Positions 58,192 to 64,000 of a stretch of 64,000 bases of DNA are shown here, piece by piece. The stretch comes from Bacillota bacterium. Its GTDB lineage: Bacteria > Bacillota > Clostridia > Christensenellales > Christensenellaceae. The translations under genes were made by a program, and so were the position numbers. The notes beneath the pieces were generated by a model, which made no database searches, had not been told where the DNA came from, and worked only from the letters and a program-made list of their open reading frames with translations. The stretch's first letter is position 1; each line of letters begins with the position of its first letter. The stretch is from positions 1 through 64,000 of the forward strand of contig JAEYKI010000013.1 in the NCBI GenBank assembly GCA_023408315.1, written 5' to 3'.

Positions 58192-60615
58192 TCAATATCC
58201 CACTGCGGTGATCCTGTCGTACATGTCGCCGGATACCGTCACGCTGTCCGGCGTATCCATGAATATCTGGCCGTTGGGCGTCCATCCGTACCAGGCCGTA
58301 CACAATACAGCGTATTCACCGTCAGGATACCAGAGCGGAATATAATGCAGGGGCATGTTTTTAACGCTGTTCGGGTTATTCGGATATCTCCATGAGCTGG
58401 ACAGCGCGCCGGTTGAATCAGGCGTCATCGTCTCGTAATATCCGGTATAATACCGGCTGTCCACACCGTAGTATGTTTCCGGGTACGTCAGCCAAACGTC
58501 CTGTACCCCTACCAGCTTCTCCGGATGATCGTAATTGGTGTCCAGCGTCGCTGCCGCGGCCTGTTCGATACCAAACCCGGACTGGATCACATCATCGTCA
58601 GAAACCCGGCTGTCAGGCTTTACCGTGAAGGTAACGGATAACGTTGCCGTATAGGTATGCAGCACATAATTCCCGTTTTCATACCGGTACTCCTGCCACG
58701 TATGCGTCACGGTATCAGGATTATCAGGGGCTCCGGTCGGCAGCGCCTTATTTTTCCCCAGATACACCTGCTCCAGGCCGCTGTCCTCCGCGTCGACCAT
58801 CTCCGGCGCCTGCAGCTGCCTGACCGGGACGGCATGCGTTACAGTATTGTTTGTTTCATCAAGTTCCGGTATCACGTTGTTGGGATCAACAGTTGCCGTA
58901 ACGTTTACATTCCCGGTTACGTCAGGCATTGTTACCCGGAAAACAGCTAAATTGGAGCCAACCGGCACGGGGATCGTCGTATCATACGATGTACCGCCAA
59001 CGGTAAGCCGAACCGGGACGTTTGGGTTTCCTATAACGCCTCCGTTATTCACTGTGACAGCAAAAACCGCGTCCTGCCCGGCTATATAATCACTTACCGG
59101 GAAGGTGCAGCTAAAATCAGGAACCGAACGTAATGTTGTTGTTTTTGTTAAAACGTTGTTTGCATAATTCGTTTCGTTGAACCGGGTGGAACCATCCGTA
59201 TTATATCCGATTTTTGCTGTGAACGTTGCTGTGGTATCTCCGCCTAATGTATTAGCCTTGATGGTATATGTTACGGTGGTGCTGGCTCCGGGCAGCAGCT
59301 CTCCAATGGTTTGGCTGGCGTTCGTAATTGTAAAAGGCGCACCCAAAGGAGAAGATGCGCTTAATGAAACCGGCACGTTTACAGCCGGAAGCGTGGAGTT
59401 GTTTTTATATGTCACAGAAACCGTTCCCGTATCCCCGGCACTATATGACGCATTACAAGTAATACCAGTTGTTTGAACATCAAAGAGTGGAAGAGTTGTT
59501 GAAATAACTACAGTATCTAGATTTTTTATATTAGACATATTCCCTATAGAGGACGGATCGCCTATGATAAATGACTGCACCCTCCCTCCCCACGCCGTAA
59601 ATACTCTGCCGTATGTCTGTGGATTATTCACTTTTCCAGAAACAGCAAAAGCAAGCGTTTCCCCACCTTTAATTGTCGATGAATTTATCTGCAAACTTGA
59701 AGTTAATGAAGATCCACCATTAAAATTTGACATAGTTGCTGCCACAGAAGCATAGTTTGGGCAGCTTAAATTCGCAAGGTTAGTCCAATAAAATCCGGTA
59801 TTGTTGGAATAATAGACTGAGTTTTCATTGCTCGGTATATTTACCGTTAAAGGTATGCTTACCGTTGCTGAATTAACCCTTGTTGGAGAACCCCAATACC
59901 CTTGTAAATTTGAAAATATTGCGGCTTGTTTGCATAATACGATTTTTGCTTGATTCTCTAAAAAGTATTCAAAGGCAATTACCCTGGAGTCTGTTACACC
60001 GCTGCTGCTAAATCCACCTGTGTCGTAAGTCGTGAAAGCTTGCCCTGAGATTCGCTGCATGGCCATGTTAGTCGCGTAATACCTTCCTGCTTGATCTGGC
60101 CCAGAATCACCTAGCCCAAAGGCTCCGCTTTTATCTTGCGGTCCACCGTACCCATATTTAAGAATGGTTGCATATGCTTCAAATAATGTTGAATAGGTGG
60201 CCTGGCATGTTCCGTATCCATACACTCCACCGTCGCATGTATTTCTGAAAGCGATTGTTGCTCCGTAGAGCGGAATAGGACTGTCAAGATTTCCGCCGTT
60301 CATAGCCTGCGCCCAAGATAGCTCTGACCCGTATACGTTATTTGTTTCACCACTGCCGCTGTTTACCGGGGCAGTGATGGGATATGCAAAATATGTTGCG
60401 TTCGTAGAATCTATAAAAAAATATCTTGATAACGTTGCTCCAGGATGATAATTGTATTTTACATATCCATTTGCTACTTGCCAAGAAGCACCAGGAACTC
60501 CGCTGTTCATATCCTGAAAAAATGTTCCACTTGAAGTTAAGGCATAACTGGATAAAAACGGAATGAATATAGCTATAATTGTAACAATTATAGCTATGAC
60601 CATTTTTTTCTTCAT
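58192..60615 (-). CDS. Large secreted surface protein with CARDB-type repeats
   Basis: An 807-residue protein with signal peptide MKKKMVIAIIVTIIAIFIPF-LSSYA and a perfect GGGAGGAATT before the ATG. Residues ~30-210 form an N-terminal domain reminiscent of thioester adhesin heads (TYFAYPITAPVN, YYATNMAMQRISGQ), but the Cys and Gln that form the thioester are not at the usual places. Residues ~390-620 hold at least two CARDB (cell-adhesion) domains (SVTYKNNSTLPAVNVPVSLS, VDPNNVIPELDETNNTVTHA). The C-terminal 190 residues are unassigned. No LPXTG or membrane anchor is visible, so it may be held by partners. It could be a pilus tip or mating-contact adhesin; that is inference from its place near the Tad genes. 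Confidence 0.75.
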   Translation of the reverse strand: MKKKMVIAIIVTIIAIFIPFLSSYALTSSGTFFQDMNSGVPGASWQVANGYVKYNYHPGATLSRYFFIDSTNATYFAYPITAPVNSGSGETNNVYGSELSWAQAMNGGNLDSPIPLYGATIAFRNTCDGGVYGYGTCQATYSTLFEAYATILKYGYGGPQDKSGAFGLGDSGPDQAGRYYATNMAMQRISGQAFTTYDTGGFSSSGVTDSRVIAFEYFLENQAKIVLCKQAAIFSNLQGYWGSPTRVNSATVSIPLTVNIPSNENSVYYSNNTGFYWTNLANLSCPNYASVAATMSNFNGGSSLTSSLQINSSTIKGGETLAFAVSGKVNNPQTYGRVFTAWGGRVQSFIIGDPSSIGNMSNIKNLDTVVISTTLPLFDVQTTGITCNASYSAGDTGTVSVTYKNNSTLPAVNVPVSLSASSPLGAPFTITNASQTIGELLPGASTTVTYTIKANTLGGDTTATFTAKIGYNTDGSTRFNETNYANNVLTKTTTLRSVPDFSCTFPVSDYIAGQDAVFAVTVNNGGVIGNPNVPVRLTVGGTSYDTTIPVPVGSNLAVFRVTMPDVTGNVNVTATVDPNNVIPELDETNNTVTHAVPVRQLQAPEMVDAEDSGLEQVYLGKNKALPTGAPDNPDTVTHTWQEYRYENGNYVLHTYTATLSVTFTVKPDSRVSDDDVIQSGFGIEQAAAATLDTNYDHPEKLVGVQDVWLTYPETYYGVDSRYYTGYYETMTPDSTGALSSSWRYPNNPNSVKNMPLHYIPLWYPDGEYAVLCTAWYGWTPNGQIFMDTPDSVTVSGDMYDRITAVGY

Positions 60616-60630
60616 AATTCCTCCCTATAT

Positions 60631-60660
60631 AAAAAGGGCAGGATTTTTAATCCTACCCTG
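60631..60660 (-). terminator. Terminator between the Pro/Thr-rich gene and the CARDB gene
   Basis: On the minus strand GGGTAGGATT and AATCCTGCCC (one mismatch) form a hairpin followed by TTTTTATAT. It lies only 15 bp before the CARDB gene start, so that gene would be limited or need read-through. Confidence 0.7.
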
Positions 60661-60679
60661 GTCAAATATGATTAACAGT

Positions 60680-61219
60680 CTAGAAGTCTCTCGAATCCGG
60701 AGTGGGGTGTGCCACTTCGCTAGGGTTGGGCATAGAAGGATTGGGATTGACGGTATATCCGGGATTCGGAGGGGCCGTCGGAGCGGAAGTTGCCGTAGGT
60801 TCCGCCGTAGGCTGTGGTGTAGCTGTTGGCGTTGGTGTTGCCGTGGCCGTTGGTTTTGGTGTCGGCGTTGCCGCGCTGCCCCCCGTTGAACCACCAGACG
60901 AACCGCCGCTTGAAGCTTTGCTTGAGCTGGTGGGCTTTGGCGTAGGCGTTGCCTTTGCCGATGCCGACGCACTCGGGCTTGGGCTGGGTGACACTGTCGG
61001 CACAGGAGTTGCTGTTACTGTTGGCGCAGGGGTTGCCGTCAACGTTGGCGTACCGGACGGAGTAACTGTAGGCGTCGTTGCCTCAGTCGCACTTGCCGAA
61101 GGCCCTGCCAAAAGCACGTCAACAGGCTGCGAAGGATTATTCAGTACATTTACGGCTACTCCAATGGCTACCACAGCCGCGCATCCCGATAAAATCAATA
61201 TGGTATGCAACTTCTTCAT
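60680..61219 (-). CDS. Secreted Pro/Thr/Ser-rich low-complexity protein
   Basis: A 179-residue protein. A signal peptide or anchor (HTILILSGCAAVVAIGVAVN) is followed by about 130 residues of Thr-Pro, Ala-Thr and Ser-Gly repeats (ATPTPTATPQPTAEPTATSA as an example). Such stalks span the wall and are often O-glycosylated. GSTGGSAATP-type linkers separate the blocks. A cysteine in LSGCAA could be a lipobox. AAGGGGGG precedes the ATG. No globular domain follows. Function unknown; it probably works with the adjacent surface protein. Confidence 0.7.
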   Translation of the reverse strand: MKKLHTILILSGCAAVVAIGVAVNVLNNPSQPVDVLLAGPSASATEATTPTVTPSGTPTLTATPAPTVTATPVPTVSPSPSPSASASAKATPTPKPTSSSKASSGGSSGGSTGGSAATPTPKPTATATPTPTATPQPTAEPTATSAPTAPPNPGYTVNPNPSMPNPSEVAHPTPDSRDF

Positions 61220-61281
61220 GTTGTTTCCCCCCTTGTCATTTCTATTATATCACATATATTTACATATTTATGTACAATTAG

Positions 61282-61737
61282 CTAATAAAACAAAATATGC
61301 GACTGGATATTAATAGTCAATTGTATAACATCAAAACCATTTGTGATCCGCCATGGCATATTAACGCTTAAATTGGCGTTGATCTTCAGTTCATCACCAT
61401 CCGTTGTAATTGCCATATCCGTAATCTTGTACCTGTCTTCATAACTGTAGCTGCCGTCTCCGTTATCTGAGAAACCGGCGTCCAGCAGCCGCTGCCGGAT
61501 AACCGGCCTCACTTGATCAGGCGTGACGGTGAAAGCCAGATCACGAACACCGTAATTGTCCTGGGACGCGTCCACAGCCACACTGACCGACCGTTCCAAT
61601 AACCCCCGCGCATGCGACTCCGATGTATATACGGTACTTACAGCCAGCACAACAATGCCCATCACCGCAACCAGCGGAATGATCCAAAAAAGCAGTATCA
61701 TGGAATCGCCTTTTTCTTCTTTCAAAAACTGTTTCAT
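61282..61737 (-). CDS. TadE/DUF4320-like pseudopilin
   Basis: A 151-residue protein with a short basic/acidic leader KQFLKEEKGDSMILLFWIIP, where the mature part would begin after EKG. A hydrophobic helix follows (LVAVMGIVVLAVSTVYT), then an outer domain. The Lys-Glu-Glu-x-Gly start and overall size match TadE/DUF4320 minor pilins of Tad loci and ICEs. It overlaps the next gene by four bases. With 61734-62168 it probably forms the minor pilins for the Tad machine at 51-56 kb. Confidence 0.75.
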   Translation of the reverse strand: MKQFLKEEKGDSMILLFWIIPLVAVMGIVVLAVSTVYTSESHARGLLERSVSVAVDASQDNYGVRDLAFTVTPDQVRPVIRQRLLDAGFSDNGDGSYSYEDRYKITDMAITTDGDELKINANLSVNMPWRITNGFDVIQLTINIQSHILFY

Positions 61738-62168
61738 GGCTTGTAAAACACCTCGCTTATTCCACTGGCGGCGGCGCGCAGTTCAATGGTGATCGCCCTG
61801 CTTTCCCCAATCGCAGGCGTAATAAAAGGCAATTTTAATTGTTTGGTCAGGGTCACGGTAAATGGTGTACGCAGTTGGATCGTTTGCTGTTCCTCATTGA
61901 GCCAGGCCGTGTCCCAAACCACACTGTCCGGGGTAATGCCGCTGGCTTCTTCCAGCCGTGAAATCGCATCCTGTACCTCCGGCCCAACACGGCCCGTAAC
62001 CTCCGCCGTATGCGCAATCGCTTTTGCCTGGGCGTTCAAGGTTTGCTGTGTGGTGAAAATCGGAAACACAAACAAAAACGTAATCGTAATGGCAAGAACC
62101 ACGGGAAGCAAAACCATCATGGACACCACCTGCGAGCTGCCGTTTTCTTCTTTCAAAAAACCCTTCAT
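61734..62168 (-). CDS. TadE/DUF4320-like pseudopilin
   Basis: About 144 residues from ATG 62168, GGGGAGG nine bases upstream. MKGFLKEENGSSQVVSMMVL is a leader with the same FLKEExG pattern as its neighbour. It continues into a long hydrophobic helix (LPVVLAITITFLFVFPIF) and an outer domain (LNAQAKAIAHTAEVTGRVGP). Start and stop codons overlap neighbours on both sides, so the three genes form a tight unit. Confidence 0.75.
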   Translation of the reverse strand: MKGFLKEENGSSQVVSMMVLLPVVLAITITFLFVFPIFTTQQTLNAQAKAIAHTAEVTGRVGPEVQDAISRLEEASGITPDSVVWDTAWLNEEQQTIQLRTPFTVTLTKQLKLPFITPAIGESRAITIELRAAASGISEVFYKP

Positions 62169-63088
62169 CAAATCACATCCTCCCCTTCGGCCAATTCAAG
62201 GTCTTCGGCTGTCTGGCCCCTTGCGAATCCTGTCCGGATCACCAGCATGTCGTGCGCTGTCACTGTGTTGTCCAGAAGATACGATAGCTGCGGCTCGTCC
62301 AGTCCCTGGATCAGCGCCAGTCGTATCTGGCACATCTGCCGGTTGTTATACCGCGGATCAGCGTACAGGTAAATCTGGGTGGCGGTCAATCCTTTGTCCA
62401 GACCCCTGCGTATCTCAAGCATTTGCTGTTCATCAAACTCAGGCCGGGCATACAGCCTTACCTGTTCCGGTTTCAGATGGTTTTCAGAGAACCCCCAGCG
62501 CACCTGGGCCATCTGTTTCGGTTCCAGTGCGTGGTTGGCCAGCACCTCCATCTGCGCGTCGGTTAACCCGTCCTTCCGCGCAAGCCGCAATTCCACAATC
62601 TGAGAGGGAGTAAACCGGTCAAGCCGGAACGCGTCTTCTGTCTCCGGCTTGTCTGCTTCGGGTTTCACAAAAGCCAGGACAGGCTTTTGTGCCTGGGCCA
62701 GTATTTCCAACCGGATCCGCGCCATTTTCCGGGGCGGCAGCGCGGGATCCGCGTACTGTACAACCAAATCGGGCGGCATGCCCGCCTCCAGCCCCCTATA
62801 AATTTGCCGCATCTGCTCCAGGCTGAATTCCGGGCGTCCAAAAATCAGTACGTCCTCCGTATTCCATCCCTGCATAAATCCCCTGCGGATCATCTCCATT
62901 TGACTGGCGCTAAATCTGAGCCTGGCATACCGCGCAAGCTTTTCAAGCGGCAGCTTGCCTTTAATGCCCAGCCATATCTGCTCGGCCTGTTCAAATTCTA
63001 TATCCTCGCACTCTATCAGCGCTATCTGTTCGGGCGCTGCCCCTTCCGCCCTGGCATGCGCAACCAGCATTTCCAATAGCATGTCCAT
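62168..63088 (-). CDS. Helical-repeat protein with ~33-residue units
   Basis: A 306-residue, soluble protein built from eight to nine imperfect units of the form YAxPxFxxxQMxxIRxGxxxGLxxxQ. Examples are YADPRYNNRQMCQIRLALIQ and YARPEFDEQQMLEIRRGLDK. The repeats should stack into an alpha solenoid. Similar repeat proteins occur in clostridial phages and ICEs without known function. It has no signal or membrane segment, so it may scaffold cytoplasmic parts of the neighbouring pilus or transfer machinery. It overlaps the pseudopilin gene by three bases and lies three bases after the zinc protein gene. Confidence 0.78.
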   Translation of the reverse strand: MDMLLEMLVAHARAEGAAPEQIALIECEDIEFEQAEQIWLGIKGKLPLEKLARYARLRFSASQMEMIRRGFMQGWNTEDVLIFGRPEFSLEQMRQIYRGLEAGMPPDLVVQYADPALPPRKMARIRLEILAQAQKPVLAFVKPEADKPETEDAFRLDRFTPSQIVELRLARKDGLTDAQMEVLANHALEPKQMAQVRWGFSENHLKPEQVRLYARPEFDEQQMLEIRRGLDKGLTATQIYLYADPRYNNRQMCQIRLALIQGLDEPQLSYLLDNTVTAHDMLVIRTGFARGQTAEDLELAEGEDVI

Positions 63089-63091
63089 CAG

Positions 63092-63424
63092 CTATTCCCC
63101 CTGGCGCAGGCACTCATCACAGCGGATATATATTGCGGGCTTATACACAAAGTTATCTGGGATCCGCCGCAGCTCACGCTTGAATTTCCGGCAATGGCCC
63201 CCCATGCAATCCAGGCAGTAGTCGCAGTCGGCCTTGGCCAGCTTTCTCTCCTGCGCCCACCTGTGCATGTTGATAAGCGCTGCCGGGAAATCACTCACCC
63301 GGGGCATTACAGGTGACTTGACCGCTGCCCAGGCTCCGCTGGGCTTGAGTTTGACCGTGGCAAAATTATCTTCCCCTATTCCCGGACGCACGGTGAGAAT
63401 CGTATCCTGATAAAAATAATACAT
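63092..63424 (-). CDS. Small Cys-rich (zinc) protein
   Basis: A 110-residue protein with GGAGGTGTGTT directly before the ATG. The N-terminal part (YYFYQDTILTVRPGIGEDNF) is followed by a zinc-binding pattern CDYCLDCMGGHC and a distal RCDEC. No family recognised. First gene of the unit 63424-61282. Confidence 0.7.
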   Translation of the reverse strand: MYYFYQDTILTVRPGIGEDNFATVKLKPSGAWAAVKSPVMPRVSDFPAALINMHRWAQERKLAKADCDYCLDCMGGHCRKFKRELRRIPDNFVYKPAIYIRCDECLRQGE

Positions 63425-63439
63425 AACACACCTCCGTTT

Positions 63440-63471
63440 TGGTTTGAAATAAAAAAGACGCCTTTCAGCGT
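63440..63471 (-). terminator. Terminator overlapping the end of the PBECR4-like gene
   Basis: On the minus strand AACGC-TGAAAG-GCGTC is followed by TTTTTTATTTC. The stop codon of the gene lies in the loop, so its last codons are part of the hairpin. Confidence 0.65.
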
Positions 63472-64000
63472 TCCAGTCCCTTGTCCTTTGTATTCTTCTC
63501 TAGTTTCGCTCCACCATCTTCGCCCGCATAGCTCCGGAGCTTTTCCGCTATACTTTTTTCTTCAGGCAACCGCACTCTCCCCCATAGCCCGCGCGGGAGC
63601 TTGTCCTGTGTCAGTTCAAAACCTTTTGCCTGGTACAGCAGTTTTGTATATAAAGGTTGATTCACCGGTTTTGAAAAAATCGCTACTACCTGGTGCGCCT
63701 TTGTCACCACATCCCGCACGTCTTCCTTCAGCGTGGTATTTGGAATATAAAACTGACTGTTACCGCTCATTACAAATCCCATGCAGGCGTATATATTACC
63801 CACGATCTTTTCTGTATAGAGCTTGGGTCTTCTATGATTAAAGTCCCCCAACATCTTGGCAGCGCTTTCCACATGAATCAGCCGATCCAGGACACTCAGT
63901 TTAAGTTCTGTCGTACCATCTGGCCGCAATTCAAAATCTGAGGTTTTAAGTTGGCTGTTCATGCACAGTGAATAAAATTGCAGTGCGTCAATACCTCCAT
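63465..64000 (-). CDS. PBECR4-like nuclease-fold protein (5' end probably outside window)
   Basis: The C-terminal ~165 residues read LSVLDRLIHVESAAKMLGDF, LYTEKIVGNIYACMGFVM and YIPNTTLKEDVRDVVTKAHQ, then LYTKLLYQAKGFEL. This fits PBECR4, one of the phage/ICE barnase-EndoU-colicin-RelE-like nuclease families. An ATG at 63962 has no ribosome binding site. The same frame stays open to the window edge with GIDALQFYSLC, a plausible family N-terminus, so the start is probably just outside. It ends TKDKGLER with the stop inside a terminator. Role unknown; related proteins are proposed to act on RNA early after DNA entry. Confidence 0.65.
   Translation of the reverse strand, partial: GGIDALQFYSLCMNSQLKTSDFELRPDGTTELKLSVLDRLIHVESAAKMLGDFNHRRPKLYTEKIVGNIYACMGFVMSGNSQFYIPNTTLKEDVRDVVTKAHQVVAIFSKPVNQPLYTKLLYQAKGFELTQDKLPRGLWGRVRLPEEKSIAEKLRSYAGEDGGAKLEKNTKDKGLER

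Overview
The window looks like a piece of an endospore-forming, moderately GC-rich member of the Clostridia. The evidence is sigma-A-type promoters, strong AGGAGG ribosome binding sites, BclA-like collagen-repeat spore-surface proteins, a Firmicutes Tn1549/CTn-type conjugation module and a clostridial type I-C CRISPR-Cas locus. Identification rests on recognising protein families by eye; no database search was possible.

Region 1 (1-11.3 kb): the start of a secreted GBS-Bsp-repeat protein, a 3' tRNA-Ser fragment that looks like an integration scar, and a complete type I-C CRISPR-Cas locus. Its 24 identical repeats and 23 spacers (1174-2727) are read leftward from a leader next to cas2. The cas operon order is cas3-cas5c-cas8c-cas7-cas4-cas1-cas2. 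The locus is bracketed by a broken copy of the dinB promoter and 5' end (840-1041) and by the intact dinB operon.

Region 2 (11.3-22.2 kb): a DNA-damage cassette (DinB-type polymerase, an 88-residue protein, an SRAP/HMCES protein) and an ssb gene, with several broken copies of these genes scattered around. Between them lies a spore-surface island of four collagen-like proteins and two TPR-containing family 2 glycosyltransferases that probably decorate them.

Region 3 (22.4-64 kb, essentially all on the minus strand): an integrative/conjugative element or large conjugative plasmid running off the right edge. It carries NlpC/P60 hydrolase, VirB4, a decayed VirB6, a Maff2 pilin-like protein, VirD4, a PcfB/ArdC-like protein, relaxase, MobC, a candidate oriT and a replication initiator with internal iterons. 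A 2,127-codon ArdC/methylase/SNF2 helicase ORF has a TnpV gene nested inside it. An accessory block encodes a YodL protein, an AcrVA2-family anti-CRISPR homologue, a DUF3102 protein and zinc-ribbon proteins. Then come secreted proteins, a TOPRIM protein, a complete Tad (Flp) pilus assembly set, a type I toxin-antitoxin-like locus, a large CARDB surface protein, TadE/DUF4320-like pseudopilins and a PBECR4-like protein.

Taken together, the mobile element appears to carry two envelope-spanning machines (type IV secretion and a Tad pilus), surface proteins and counter-defence genes, next to a host-type CRISPR system. Palindromic TGTACC/GGTACA repeats sit between several of its genes. Several of its unrelated cytoplasmic proteins end in the same Glu-Arg dipeptide.
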